Shown here: in pieces, positions 1 through 8,911 of the stretch | Position numbering within the stretch: the stretch's first letter is position 1 | How the letters are laid out: every line of letters starts with the position of its first letter | NCBI GenBank assembly: GCA_963665455.1 | Contig: OY762279.1 | Location: 4,650,001-4,714,000, forward strand | Length of the DNA: 64,000 nucleotides | Source of the DNA: VXNE01 sp963665455 | Lineage (GTDB): Bacteria > Pseudomonadota > Gammaproteobacteria > Pseudomonadales > Azotimanducaceae | Direction: 5' to 3' | Translations under genes and position numbers: made by a program | Notes under the pieces: generated by a model | Database searches by the model: none | Told to the model about the DNA's origin: nothing | What the model saw: the letters and a program-made list of their open reading frames with translations, nothing else

Positions 1-63
1 GCGCGGATCTTCGCCTTTGCCCACGGACGCCGCTCGCCCCGGCGCGCGTGACCGCTGAACGCG

Positions 64-559
64 GAGTCCCTGCGCTTCGCGGCGCACTGGGGCTTCCTCC
101 CGCGCCCGTGCCGGCCGTATCGGGTGCAGATCAAGGGCAAAGACGTCGCGTCGTGGCTGGCGCGCGTGCCGCCGGCGGACCGCAATGGCCTTGGTGCGCC
201 GCTACCGCTACACCCAGAGTCCACCTCCTGCCGCAGTGGAGCGGCCGATCCGCCACATCGCCGAGAGCTTCCACCATGGTCGCGTATTCGTGAACGACGC
301 GGACGTCAACAACGAGGCCGAGCGCCGGCTCACGGACGTGGCCAACGTGTGCCAACACGGCACGACGGGCGAACGGTCGGTGGACCGCTTCGAGCGCGAC
401 GAGCGCACCGCCCCGGAGCCGCTGGCGGGGCAGCCCCATCGGCGCGTGGAGCCCGGCACGCCATCCGACAAGGCATCGCCGCAAAGGCATCGCCGGACCT
501 GCCGAGGATCGACGCGGAGCGGTTGCTCGCTAAGCACCTACGCCGAGCTGGTGCGCTGA
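64..559 (+). pseudogene. IS21-family transposase IstA, C-terminal remnant with frameshift
   Basis: This is a decayed piece of an IS21-type transposase. One frame (64 to about 170) reads AHWGFLPRPCRPYRVQIKGK, which resembles the IstA segment HYGF-PR-CRPYRAQTKGK. A second frame (about 285 to 559) reads NEAERRLTDVANVCQHGTTGE, resembling the conserved IstA tail with VANVRVHGTTGE, and then a PLAGQPHRRV stretch like the family's LPARPY ending. The two pieces lie in different frames and the sequence joining them is not recognisable, so the gene is broken. The N-terminal and most of the catalytic domain lie outside the window or are lost. It sits in the island end next to the integrase, consistent with mobile-element debris. 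The family assignment comes from remembered motifs, not a search. Confidence 0.6.
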
Positions 560-642
560 GCAGCGCCGGAGACCGGCGCGACCGGCTGCGGGCGATGCTG
601 GCAGATCTCAAGCTGCCCGGCGCGCTGGAGGCCGTGGACATG
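560..642 (+). pseudogene. IS21-family helper ATPase IstB, N-terminal fragment
   Basis: Immediately after the istA-like stop there is a short frame reading RDRLRAMLADLKLPGALEAVD. It resembles the IstB N-terminus, in which a motif of the type LKLPGALEALD precedes the AAA+ ATPase domain. The similarity stops abruptly near base 640 and no Walker motifs follow, so only the first residues of the helper protein remain. Its position right behind istA matches the istA-istB order of IS21 elements. The start codon cannot be fixed. The fragment is short, so confidence is limited. Confidence 0.45.
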
Positions 643-929
643 TCGGGCGGCGTGTACGCCGCTCGAACCGCCATGATCGCGTCGACCGCGTCGTCGCTGC
701 GGGCGGCACCCTTGGCGCAGGCTGCGGCCACCGCCTGCACGATGCCCTGCACGTCGGGCTGGAGGGGCCCTCCGGTGGGGGCACCAGCCCGGCCCCGGCC
801 GCAGCCGGCGTGTCCCGATGGAGGCCCTAGTGGTGGGCGGCCTGCTGGTCTCGGGCGACATGGTCGGTGGTAGGCCCCTCTGGGCCGTAAAGGTCATGGA
901 GTGTGCGCCCGCCGCTGATCGCGTGCCCC
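643..929. other. Island segment without a confident gene
   Basis: No gene can be supported here. On the minus strand, about 800 down to 640 is open and reads a plausible peptide (QGIVQAVAAACAKGAARSDD, then AVDAIMAVRAAYTPPD). It runs into the istB remnant without a credible stop, start or ribosome site. It may be the tail of an island gene truncated by the IS element. Confidence 0.3.
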
Positions 930-1346
930 TCACGACCGTCGCCGCGCAGCGAGCGAGGCGGGCATTGAGCGCCGCTGTTCGGCCGGAGGCCGCCGGGCGG
1001 CCCACTCCTCGATCTCGTCGCGGCGGTAGCCAACGCAGCCGGGCGAGATCTGGATCTTCCGTGGAAAGTCTGGGGTCTGGGACAGCTCCCACAGCTTTGT
1101 TTTGCCGATGCCGAGCAGTCGCTCCACCTGAGCTGGTGTGAGCCCGTCTCGGAGCGTTGGCCGTCTCAGCCACGCCGTCGCCGCACTGCGCCGGACCCCG
1201 TTCGGACGCGTGCACGAGCACGGGGAAATCCTCCCTACAGCAAGCCTAAACCTTTCGCTGCCGTCCGCAATGCCCCCTACCGGGGTCCGTTCCGCCGGAC
1301 GTAGCCGACTGGCGCCGAGCGATCTTCCGCGAGCTGCCGCCGGCAC
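930..1346 (-). CDS. AlpA-like helix-turn-helix excision regulator (N-terminus uncertain)
   Basis: Small DNA-binding protein of the AlpA/phage-regulator type (MerR-like winged helix), which typically controls the integrase or excision of P4-like islands. The recognisable domain is the C-terminal half: LTPAQVERLLGIGKTKLWEL (residues about 69-88 of the open frame) forms the helix-turn-helix, followed by DFPRKIQISPG and GYRRDEIEEWAARR, the usual wing and second helix. The only in-frame start codon is a GTG at 1346, which gives a long unrelated N-terminus. A good Shine-Dalgarno (GGAGG) lies before a GTG at 1221 in another frame, so a frameshift or a mis-set start is possible. It lies just downstream of the integrase on the same strand. 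Confidence 0.6.
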   Translation of the reverse strand: MPAAARGRSLGASRLRPAERTPVGGIADGSERFRLAVGRISPCSCTRPNGVRRSAATAWLRRPTLRDGLTPAQVERLLGIGKTKLWELSQTPDFPRKIQISPGCVGYRRDEIEEWAARRPPAEQRRSMPASLAARRRS

Positions 1347-1430
1347 GCAAGGGCCGCGCCCGCGGGGTCGTGGCCACCCGCCAGATTCATCCAGCCGGAG
1401 CCCCGTCTGCGAGTGGGCGCCGCGCTCGGG

Positions 1431-2624
1431 TCACGCCGCGTCCTCGATGGTCGCGCCGCCCAGGTAGTCCGCCCATGCCTGCATCAGCGGTCGCCGCCGG
1501 GCGAACACGTCGGTCTGCGCGTAGTCCCCCTCCACGCCGCGGATGGCGTGGGCCAACGCCGCCTCCAGTTCCTCGCGCGCGCCGTCCCGGCGCCCAACCG
1601 CCCAAACCTCGCTCCCCCACACCCGGAAGGTCGTCCGGCAGCCGTGCGGCACGGCGTCGATCCCCAGGTCGCGCAGGAGCTTCGACAGCGTCATGTCCGA
1701 CAGCATCTTCCCCCGCGGGCTGGGGAACACCAGGTCTCCCCGCCGGACCCCGGCGACCTCGCGCAGGATCTCGAGGGCCCGCCCGCTCAGCGGCACGCGA
1801 TGCTCGGCCCGGGCCTTCATCCGCGCCGCCGGGATGCGCCACTCGGCGCCGTCGAGGTCCATCTCCGACCACAGCGCGCCGCGCGCCTCGCCCGAGCGGG
1901 CGGCCGTCAGCACGAGGAACTCGAAGCACCACTTCGTGGTGAGCGCCGCGTTCGACGCGCGCACGGCCGCGATCGCGCCCGCCATGTGCGCGTAGTGCAG
2001 GTGCCGGTGATGCCGCACGGGCTGGCCGCCCCTCGGCAGCACCTCGAGCAGCGCCGGACCGGCCGGGTCGTCCTGCCGCAGCCCGCTCGCCACGCACCAG
2101 CGCAGCACGGTGCTCACGCGCTGGCGCACCCGCCGCGCCGTCTCGCGCCGCGTGCCCCAGATCGGCTTGAGGACGGCGAGGACGTCGGCGGCCGTGATGG
2201 CGTCGACGCGCAGGTCGCCGAGACGGGGGTACGCGTAGCGCTCGAGCGACGCCTCCCACTGCGCCCGGCTCTTGCCCGCGCCGGTCCAGCCCGCCGCGCG
2301 CACCTCGATGACGGTCGGCACGATGTCGCGGAAGGTGGGCACCTCGCGCCGGCGGGCGCGCTCGGCGAGCGGATTGCCGCCGGCGCGCGCGACCTTGCGG
2401 TGCTCGGCGGCGAGCTCCCGCGCCTCCTTCAGCGACACCAGCGGGTAGGCGCCCAGGCCGAAGTTGCGCCGGCGGCCCTGGATGACGAGGGACTGCACCC
2501 AGGACTTCGCCCCGCTCGGCTTGACCGACAGCATCAGCCCGTTGCCGTCGCCGTGGCGCTCGTCCCCCTTGGTGCACCCCGAGTGGCGCAGCGTCCTGGC
2601 CCGCGCGTCGGTGAGCTTGCCCAC
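1431..2624 (-). CDS. Tyrosine-recombinase integrase, P4 type
   Basis: Site-specific tyrosine recombinase, about 397 residues, of the P4/CP4-57 group that inserts islands into tRNA 3' ends. Seen in order: an N-terminal arm-binding DUF4102-like domain with FGLGAYPLVSLKEARE (near residue 55); a SAM-like core-binding domain; and a catalytic domain with TAARSGEARGALW (first Arg), ARMKARAEHRVPLS (Lys), PHGCRTTFR (His-x-x-Arg), ALAH, and a GDYAQTD tyrosine near the end, so the R-K-H-R-H-Y set looks complete. The region around FRVWGSEVWAVGRRDG departs from the family's usual segment before ALAH. GTG at 2624 is chosen because GGAGAGG lies 7 bases upstream and the protein then starts VGKLTDA, like relatives. 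It is read away from tRNA-Ser, whose 3' end is 149 bases away. Confidence 0.88.
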   Translation of the reverse strand: MGKLTDARARTLRHSGCTKGDERHGDGNGLMLSVKPSGAKSWVQSLVIQGRRRNFGLGAYPLVSLKEARELAAEHRKVARAGGNPLAERARRREVPTFRDIVPTVIEVRAAGWTGAGKSRAQWEASLERYAYPRLGDLRVDAITAADVLAVLKPIWGTRRETARRVRQRVSTVLRWCVASGLRQDDPAGPALLEVLPRGGQPVRHHRHLHYAHMAGAIAAVRASNAALTTKWCFEFLVLTAARSGEARGALWSEMDLDGAEWRIPAARMKARAEHRVPLSGRALEILREVAGVRRGDLVFPSPRGKMLSDMTLSKLLRDLGIDAVPHGCRTTFRVWGSEVWAVGRRDGAREELEAALAHAIRGVEGDYAQTDVFARRRPLMQAWADYLGGATIEDAA

Positions 2625-2773
2625 GTCCGAACCTCTCCGGATGTAACATTCGATGCGACACGGTACTCCGAAACGATGCGAACGGCAACAACCCGCCCCG
2701 TAGGGAATTTGAATATAAATCAATACTTAATGGAGGATTGTCGAACGTAAACGGACGGATACGGAAGGTCTAG
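2625..2773. other. AT-rich gap between integrase and tRNA-Ser; likely attachment and promoter region
   Basis: This 149-base gap is visibly richer in A and T (2650-2760) than anything nearby, as is common for island arms and attachment flanks. On the minus strand a TATATT at 2717-2712 could serve as a -10 for the integrase, but no convincing -35 is seen. The expected crossover is the 3' part of the tRNA gene; the second copy would lie beyond the left edge of the window. Confidence 0.4.
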
Positions 2774-2863
2774 TGGCGGAGAGGGAGGGATTCGAACCCT
2801 CGATGGGGGTCAACCCATACTCCCTTAGCAGGGGAGCGCCTTCAGCCGCTCGGCCACCTCTCC
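2774..2863 (-). tRNA. tRNA-Ser(GCU)
   Basis: A 90-base class II tRNA on the minus strand. The acceptor stem pairs GGAGAGG (2863-2857) with CCTCTCC, followed by discriminator G and an encoded CCA (2776-2774). The D-arm begins GGCCGAGCGGC. The anticodon loop CTGCTAA sits in stem CTCCC/GGGAG, giving anticodon GCT for serine AGC/AGU codons. A long variable arm is present (GTATGGG with its complement CCCCAT), as expected of serine tRNAs, and the T-arm contains GGTTCGAATCC. It is read leftward behind csrA, a usual gammaproteobacterial position, and its 3' end faces the integrase. Confidence 0.96.
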
Positions 2864-2934
2864 GTGGGTGTGCTCGGGGTTCGACGGTGCCGTCAGGGGC
2901 CGAGCCCCCTTCTCGCTCTGTCCGCTTCGGGAAC

Positions 2935-3135
2935 CTAGGGCGAGGTGGTCCCGGAGCGCGACTGTCCCGCCTGTTCCTCCTGGATGCGCTTGTGGATTTC
3001 CTCGCGGTGCACCGCGACCTCACGCGGGGCCTTGATGCCGATGTGCACCTGATTGCCCTTGACGCCCAAGACGGTGACCGACACGTCATCGCCGATTATG
3101 AGCGCTTCCCCCACTCGCCGCGTCAAGATAAGCAT
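2935..3135 (-). CDS. csrA: Carbon storage regulator CsrA
   Basis: Dimeric RNA-binding post-transcriptional regulator that binds GGA motifs in mRNA leaders. The 66-residue product starts MLILTRRVGEALIIGDDVSV and continues VLGVKGNQVHIGIKAP, then EVAVHREEIHKRI; these are the canonical beta strands and the VHR-E motif that supplies the RNA-contacting arginine. A strong ribosome site (GAGGAGG, 5 bases before ATG) is present. It follows lysC after 265 bases and precedes tRNA-Ser, the classical alaS-(lysC)-csrA-tRNA order. The last dozen residues (EEQAGQSRSGTTSP) are a lineage-specific tail. Confidence 0.96.
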   Translation of the reverse strand: MLILTRRVGEALIIGDDVSVTVLGVKGNQVHIGIKAPREVAVHREEIHKRIQEEQAGQSRSGTTSP

Positions 3136-3400
3136 GACGACCTCCTCGGTCTCGTCCGCTGCCTCCCGAATGTCGTGCGCCTACTCGCGGCTCGCCTGTC
3201 GCGGCCGACCCGCTCGAAGGGCGGTCCCGCCGAAACGCGACCGCGAGGCGCTGCCTCTCTCCATTCGATCATCCTAGCCGGCCTATTGTGACGCAGTATC
3301 GCGCCAAGCGCATCCCGAAATTTGCCCGGATCGTTGCCAGCCATGTCGCACATGGCGTCGCACAACGCTCCGCAAGCTTCCGGCGGCCCATAGCGGCGCG

Positions 3401-4630
3401 TCAATCGCCGTCGACCGGCGGTTCCGAGAGGTCGAACGCGGAGTGGACCGCACGCACGGCCAGCTCGAGATAGCGTTCGTCCACCACCACCGAGATCTTG
3501 ATCTCGGAGGTTGAGATCATGCGGATGTTGATGTTCTCCGCCGCGAGCGCGTCGAACATCCGGGTCGCGACGCCGGCGTGGGAGCGCATGCCGACGCCGA
3601 CGACGGAAACCTTGACGATCCGGTTGTCGCCCTCGACGCCCCGGGCACCGAGGTCGTCCTGGATGTCGGCGAGCATGTCGCGGACGCGTTCGTAGTCGCC
3701 GCGCTTGACGGTGAACGTAAGGTCGGCGGAATCGTCGGCGCCGACGTTCTGCACGATCATGTCCACCTCGATGCCGGCGCGGCCGATGGGGCCCAGAATG
3801 CGCGAGGCGACGCCCGGCACGTCCGGGACGCCGAGGAGCGTCAGCTTCGCCTCGTCGCGCGAGTAGGCGATGCCCGAGACGATGGGCTGTTCCATGTCTT
3901 GTTCCTCCGTCGTGATGAGCGTGCCCGGGCCGTCGTTGAAGCTCGACAGCACGCGCAGCGGCACGCCGTACTTGCCCGCGAACTCCACCGAGCGCGGATG
4001 CAGCACCTTCGAGCCGAGGCTCGCAAGCTCCAGCATTTCCTCGAAGGTGACCACGTCGAGCCGGGCCGCTCCATCGACGATGCGCGGGTCCGCCGTATAG
4101 ACGCCGTCCACGTCGGTGTAGATGCGGCACTCGTCGGCCTCGAGCGCCGCCGCCACCGCCACGGCCGTGGTGTCGGAGCCGCCCCGGCCGAGGGTGGTCA
4201 GGTTGCCGTCGGCGTCGATCCCTTGGAAGCCCGCGATGATCGGGGTGACGCCCCCGTCGAGGTCCGCGTTCAGCGCGTCCACGTCTATGTGCTCGATGCG
4301 CGCCCGGGTGTGCGCCGCGTCCGTGCGGATGATCACCTGCGGCGCGAGGTACGAGCGCGCCGGATGGCCGCGTTCGATCAGGGCCATGGCCAACAGGGCG
4401 ATGCTCACCTGTTCTCCCGACGCGAGCAGTACGTCGCGTTCGCGGGGCTCGGGGCGCCGTGCCACGTCGCGGGCGAGTTGCTCGAGACGGTTCGTCTCGC
4501 CGGCCATCGCGGAGAGTACGACCACGATGCGATGACCCTCCGAACGCGCGCGCGCCACCCGATCAGCCACGGCCAATATCCGCTCGGAGCTGGCGACGGA
4601 GGTGCCGCCGTACTTGTGTACGTAGCGCAT
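3401..4630 (-). CDS. lysC: Aspartate kinase (single-function, two ACT domains)
   Basis: Phosphorylates aspartate in the first step of lysine, methionine and threonine synthesis. The 409-residue length matches the class of aspartokinases with one kinase domain and a tandem ACT regulatory part. KYGGTSV (residues 7-13) is the kinase signature; GRGGSDTTA and TDVDGVYTADPRIV mark the nucleotide/aspartate site. The ACT domains start near 264 (KLTLLGVPDVPGVASRI) and near 342 (IVKVSVVGVGMRSHAGVA, then INIRMISTSEIKIS), where allosteric lysine/threonine would bind. ATG at 4630 lies 8 bases after the alaS stop, so it is probably cotranscribed with alaS. The position between alaS and csrA is seen in many gammaproteobacteria. 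Confidence 0.95.
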   Translation of the reverse strand: MRYVHKYGGTSVASSERILAVADRVARARSEGHRIVVVLSAMAGETNRLEQLARDVARRPEPRERDVLLASGEQVSIALLAMALIERGHPARSYLAPQVIIRTDAAHTRARIEHIDVDALNADLDGGVTPIIAGFQGIDADGNLTTLGRGGSDTTAVAVAAALEADECRIYTDVDGVYTADPRIVDGAARLDVVTFEEMLELASLGSKVLHPRSVEFAGKYGVPLRVLSSFNDGPGTLITTEEQDMEQPIVSGIAYSRDEAKLTLLGVPDVPGVASRILGPIGRAGIEVDMIVQNVGADDSADLTFTVKRGDYERVRDMLADIQDDLGARGVEGDNRIVKVSVVGVGMRSHAGVATRMFDALAAENINIRMISTSEIKISVVVDERYLELAVRAVHSAFDLSEPPVDGD

Positions 4631-4638
4631 CGGGCGGC

Positions 4639-7257
4639 TCAGGCGGAGCGTTGTTCGACCCAGCCTGCGACGGATGCGAGGGCGTCCGGCAGCGCGTCCG
4701 GACGGTCGCCACCGCCGGCGCGGGCCATATCCGGACGACCGCCGCCGCGGGCACCCACCTGCGCGCCGACGAACCCGATGACCTCGCCGGCCTGGAAGCG
4801 GTCCGTGAGGTTCTTCGTCACCCCGGCGATGAGGCTGACGCGCCCCTCGTTCACCTGACCCAGGACGATCACGGCCCGGCCGAGCTTGTCCTTCAGGCTG
4901 TCGAGGGTGGTGAGGAGGGTCTTCGCGTCCCCGGGCACCTCCGCGCCCAGCACGCGTACGCCGTCGACCTCCACGGCGCGGCTCGCGAGGCTCGATCCCT
5001 CGGACCGGGCGAGCTTCGTTCTGGCCGTCTCCAGCTCCTTCGCGAGCGCGCGGGCTTGCTCCGAGAGCGCTTGGATCTTGCCCGACAGCTCGCCGCGCCC
5101 GGCACGAACGACGTCCGCGATGTCCCCGAGGAGCCGCTCGCTCTCGTCGAGCCAGGCGAGCGCGCCCCGTCCCGTCACCGCCTCGATGCGGCGCACGCCG
5201 GCGGCGATGCCGGATTCGGAAACGATGTGCATGAGGCCGATGTCGCCGGTCCGGCGCACGTGGGTGCCGCCGCAGAGCTCCACCGAGTAGCCACCGCCCA
5301 AGGTCAGCACGCGCACTTCGTCGCCGTACTTCTCGCCGAAGAGGGCGACCGCGCCGCGCTCCATCGCTTCGGCGAACGGCATGATCTCGGTGGTGGCCGG
5401 GCTGTTCTCGCGAATGCGGGCGTTGACCTCGCTTTCGATCCGGCGCAACTCGTCGTCGGACACCGGCGCGGGATGCGAGAAGTCGAACCGCAGGCGGTCC
5501 GACGCCACCAGCGACCCCTTCTGCTGGACATGCGGACCCAGCGCGTCGCGCAGGGCTTGGTGCAACAGGTGGGTCGCGGAATGATTGAGGACCACGTCGC
5601 CGCGCCGTTCCCCGTCCACCGCCGCACGCACTTCCTGGCCCACGCGCAAGGAACCCTCCACGAGGTCGCCCCGGTGCAGGTGTTGACCGCCGCCCCGGGT
5701 GGTGTCGACCACGGAAAACCGTGCACCGTCCGTCGAAATCTCGCCCGTGTCGCCCACCTGGCCGCCGGCTTCCGCATAGAAGGGCGTCCGGTCCAGGACG
5801 ACGAGCCCGGCGGCCGGCGCTTCGAGCCGGTCGGTCTCTTCGGGCGCACCGTCGCCGGTGCGGAAGAGCGCGACCACGTTCGCCGGGTTGGCGAGGGATT
5901 CGTAGCCCTCGAAACGGACGTTGGACTCCACGCGGACGCGCTGCTCTTCGCTTGCATCGAAGCGGCTCGCCTCCCGGGAGCGGGCGCGCTGGGTCTCCAT
6001 CACGGCCTCGAATCCCGCCATGTCCAGGCCCAAGCCGCGCTCCCGGGCGACGTCCGCCGTGAGGTCCACCGGAAAACCGTAGGTGTCGTAGAGCTCGAAG
6101 GCGACGGCACCCGGAATAGTGTCGCCGGAAAGGTCGGAGATCGTCCGCTCCAGCAGCACCATCCCGCGGTCGAGGGTGCGGGCGAAGCGTTCCTCTTCGC
6201 CCAAGAGAACGGCCTCGATGCTCGCCCGCCGCTCCTCGAGCAGCGGGTAAGCGGCGCCCATCTCCTCCGCGAGCGGTTCCACCAACGCGTGGAAGAAGGG
6301 CTCGCGCAGGTTCAGTTGGTGGCCGTGGCGCAGGGCGCGGCGCACGATCCGGCGCAGCACGTAGCCCCGGTCCTCATTGCTCGGGAGCACGCCGTCGGCG
6401 ACGAGGAACGATGCCGCCCGGATGTGGTCCGCGATCACGCGCAGCGAGACGTTGCCCGCCATGTCCGCGTCGTCGCGGATGCCGGCCAGCTTCGCCGCCC
6501 GGGTCATGACGGTGCGAAAGACGTCGGCCTCGAAGTTGGTCAGGACGCCCTGGGCGATCGCCGCGGTCCGTTCGAGGCCCATGCCCGTGTCGATGCCCGG
6601 CGACGCCAAGGGTTCTAGGGCGCCGTCCGGGGAACGGTCGAACTGCGGGAAGACCAGGTTCCAGAACTCGAGGAACCGGTCTCCATCCTCCTCCGGCGTA
6701 CCCGGCGGGCCGCCCGCGACCCGGGGTCCCTGATCGTAGAAGAGCTCGGTGTTGGGGCCGCAGGGTCCCGTATCCCCCATGGCCCAGAAGTTCTCCTCGT
6801 GATCGACCACGCGCTCCGCCGGCATGCCGATCTTGTCGATCCAGAGCTTGCGCGCCTCGTCGTCGGTCGGGTGGACCGTCACCCAAATCCGCTCGCGCGG
6901 CCAGCCGAGCACCTCCCGGACGAACTCCCATGCCCAGGCGATGGCCTCCTCCTTGAAGTAGTCGCCAAAGCTGAAGTTGCCGAGCATCTCGAAGAGGGTG
7001 TGATGGCGGGCGGTGTGGCCGACGTTCTCGAGGTCGTTGTGCTTGCCCCCGGCGCGCACGCAGCGCTGGCAGGAGACGGCGCGGCGATAGTCGAGCCGTT
7101 CGCGCCCCGTCAGGGCATCCTTGAACTGCACCATGCCCGAGTTGGTGAAGAGCAGCGTGGGGTCGTTGCCCGGCACGAGGCTGCTCGAGGGCACGAGCTT
7201 GTGGTCGCGCGCGCCGAAGAACTCCAGGTACGCGGACCGGATTTCCGCCGTCTGCAT
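4639..7257 (-). CDS. alaS: Alanyl-tRNA synthetase
   Basis: Charges tRNA-Ala with alanine; class II synthetase with editing. The 872-residue length equals the bacterial norm. The aminoacylation domain opens with FFGARDHKLVPSSSL and LFTNSGMVQFKD (motif 1). The editing domain carries the zinc ligands HSATHLLH (near 558) and CGGTH (near 660), so deacylation of mischarged Ser or Gly should be intact. The C-terminal C-Ala domain ends with a glycine-rich stretch (GARGGGRPDMARAGGG), normal for AlaS. It lies between recX and lysC on the same strand, a conserved gammaproteobacterial position. Confidence 0.97.
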   Translation of the reverse strand: MQTAEIRSAYLEFFGARDHKLVPSSSLVPGNDPTLLFTNSGMVQFKDALTGRERLDYRRAVSCQRCVRAGGKHNDLENVGHTARHHTLFEMLGNFSFGDYFKEEAIAWAWEFVREVLGWPRERIWVTVHPTDDEARKLWIDKIGMPAERVVDHEENFWAMGDTGPCGPNTELFYDQGPRVAGGPPGTPEEDGDRFLEFWNLVFPQFDRSPDGALEPLASPGIDTGMGLERTAAIAQGVLTNFEADVFRTVMTRAAKLAGIRDDADMAGNVSLRVIADHIRAASFLVADGVLPSNEDRGYVLRRIVRRALRHGHQLNLREPFFHALVEPLAEEMGAAYPLLEERRASIEAVLLGEEERFARTLDRGMVLLERTISDLSGDTIPGAVAFELYDTYGFPVDLTADVARERGLGLDMAGFEAVMETQRARSREASRFDASEEQRVRVESNVRFEGYESLANPANVVALFRTGDGAPEETDRLEAPAAGLVVLDRTPFYAEAGGQVGDTGEISTDGARFSVVDTTRGGGQHLHRGDLVEGSLRVGQEVRAAVDGERRGDVVLNHSATHLLHQALRDALGPHVQQKGSLVASDRLRFDFSHPAPVSDDELRRIESEVNARIRENSPATTEIMPFAEAMERGAVALFGEKYGDEVRVLTLGGGYSVELCGGTHVRRTGDIGLMHIVSESGIAAGVRRIEAVTGRGALAWLDESERLLGDIADVVRAGRGELSGKIQALSEQARALAKELETARTKLARSEGSSLASRAVEVDGVRVLGAEVPGDAKTLLTTLDSLKDKLGRAVIVLGQVNEGRVSLIAGVTKNLTDRFQAGEVIGFVGAQVGARGGGRPDMARAGGGDRPDALPDALASVAGWVEQRSA

Positions 7258-7290
7258 GACCGCCGGCTCAAGTAGGCAAGGGGGCGCGGA

Positions 7291-7821
7291 TTATACGGGC
7301 TGCTCGCCCAGCGTTCGATACACGACCTCGGCGGCAAAGCCGCGTGCGGCAAGGAATCGCGCCCGCTTCGCCCAATCGGACCGGTCCGCCGGCGGTGCGT
7401 CGCCAAAGCGTTTCACATGGACTCGCTCCGCACGCTCCCGCCAGAACGCTGGCGCGAAGTCGAGGGCCTCGTCCACAAGCTCCTTGGCGATGCCCCGTTC
7501 CCTCAGTCCGGCACGGATCTTCGCCGGCCCCTGTCCCCGTTCGATGCGGCTGTGCACGAACGCCTCGGCGAAACGGACATCCGAGAGCAGGCCGCCGCGC
7601 TGTAGCGCCCCGAGGACGGCCTCCAGCGTGTCGCCGTCCACCGTGTTGCGCACCCGGCGGCCGGCACGGTCGCGCGATCGGCAGTGCCGGAGCTTGCGCC
7701 GGAGTTCTTCGACGGAGTGTTCGCGAGCGGCGAGAAGCCGCATCGCCCGTCCGGTGAGGTCCGCCACGGCGTGGTCTTCCGTGGCGGTGTCTGCCGCCGC
7801 CATCGCGTGCCTTGGCGGCAT
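7291..7821 (-). CDS. recX: Regulatory protein RecX
   Basis: Modulates RecA filament growth and activity. The 176-residue product has the three-helix repeats of the family: RAMRLLAAREHSVEELRRKL (near 26), then LLSDVRFAEAFVHSR and GPAKIRAGLRERGI, and a last repeat ending in ARFLAARGFAAEVVYRTL. It begins 4 bases after the recA stop on the same strand, the usual recA-recX arrangement, so the SOS-controlled recA promoter probably also drives it. A second ATG at residue 7 (7803) is an alternative start. Confidence 0.92.
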   Translation of the reverse strand: MPPRHAMAAADTATEDHAVADLTGRAMRLLAAREHSVEELRRKLRHCRSRDRAGRRVRNTVDGDTLEAVLGALQRGGLLSDVRFAEAFVHSRIERGQGPAKIRAGLRERGIAKELVDEALDFAPAFWRERAERVHVKRFGDAPPADRSDWAKRARFLAARGFAAEVVYRTLGEQPV

Positions 7822-7825
7822 GCGG

Positions 7826-8911
7826 TCAGCGGCGGTCCGCGCCGTCGCCCACCGCGGCGATGCGCGGACCGGCGTCCTCGCCTGCCGGCACCGAAGGCTT
7901 TTCTAGGTGCGGCAGCAGGTCCGCACGCACGCGGGTTTCGATCTCGCGCCGCGCGGTTTCCTCTTCGTCCAGGAACGCGGCGGCGTTGCGGCGCCCCTGG
8001 CCGATGCGTTGGCCGTTGTAGCTGTACCAGGCGCCGGACTTCTCGACGATGCCCTGCTTCACGCCCAGATCGATGATCTCGCCGGCGCGGTGGATGCCCT
8101 TGCCATAGAGGATCTGGAACTCGGCCTGCTTGAAGGGCGGCGCGACCTTGTTCTTGAGCACCTTGACGCGGGTTTCGTTGCCCACCACCTCGTCACCGTC
8201 CTTGACCGCGCCGATGCGGCGGATGTCGAGGCGCACGGACGAGTAGAACTTGAGGGCGTTGCCGCCGGTGGTGGTTTCGGGAGAGCCGAACATCACGCCG
8301 ATCTTCATGCGGATCTGGTTGATGAAGATGACCAACGTGTTCGAGTTCTTGATGTTGGCCGTCATCTTGCGCAGGGCCTGGCTCATCAGCCGCGCCTGCA
8401 GGCCGACGTGGGTCTCGCCCATCTCGCCCTCGATCTCGGCCTTCGGCGTGAGCGCCGCCACCGAGTCGATGACGACGACGTCCACCGCACCCGAGCGCAC
8501 GACCATGTCGCAGATTTCGAGGGCCTGTTCGCCCGTGTCCGGCTGCGATACCAGCAGGTTGTCGGTATCGACGCCGAGGGTCTCGGCGTAGACCGGGTCG
8601 AGGGCGTGCTCGGCGTCGATGAAGGCGCAGGTGCCGCCCTCGCGCTGGGCCTCCGCGATCACCTGCAAGGTGAGCGTCGTCTTGCCGGACGACTCCGGGC
8701 CGTAGATCTCGACGATGCGCCCCCGGGGCAGCCCGCCGATGCCGAGGGCGATGTCGAGGCCGAGGGACCCGGTGGAAATGGAGGGGATCGCTTCCTGCTC
8801 GCGGTCCCCGAGCCGCATCATCGATCCCTTGCCGAACTGCTGCTCGATCTGCCGCAGCGCCGCCTTGAGGGCGGTCTCCTTGCCGGCGACCCTGCCCGCG
8901 CTCTTTGCCAT
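7826..8911 (-). CDS. recA: Recombinase RecA
   Basis: DNA-dependent ATPase that forms filaments on single-stranded DNA, drives homologous recombination and triggers LexA self-cleavage. 361 residues. Walker A is GPESSGKT (71-78); VVVIDSVAALTPKAEIEGEMG covers Walker B and the start of loop L1; INQIRMKIGVMFGSPETTTGG covers loop L2. ATG at 8911 is chosen since it gives the family N-terminus MAKSAGRVAGKETALKAAL and has GGGAG upstream; the open frame extends about 50 codons further but that part is not RecA-like and covers the promoter. The acidic C-terminal tail is short. Divergent from mutS, with a LexA-type box in the shared gap. Confidence 0.97.
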   Translation of the reverse strand: MAKSAGRVAGKETALKAALRQIEQQFGKGSMMRLGDREQEAIPSISTGSLGLDIALGIGGLPRGRIVEIYGPESSGKTTLTLQVIAEAQREGGTCAFIDAEHALDPVYAETLGVDTDNLLVSQPDTGEQALEICDMVVRSGAVDVVVIDSVAALTPKAEIEGEMGETHVGLQARLMSQALRKMTANIKNSNTLVIFINQIRMKIGVMFGSPETTTGGNALKFYSSVRLDIRRIGAVKDGDEVVGNETRVKVLKNKVAPPFKQAEFQILYGKGIHRAGEIIDLGVKQGIVEKSGAWYSYNGQRIGQGRRNAAAFLDEEETARREIETRVRADLLPHLEKPSVPAGEDAGPRIAAVGDGADRR

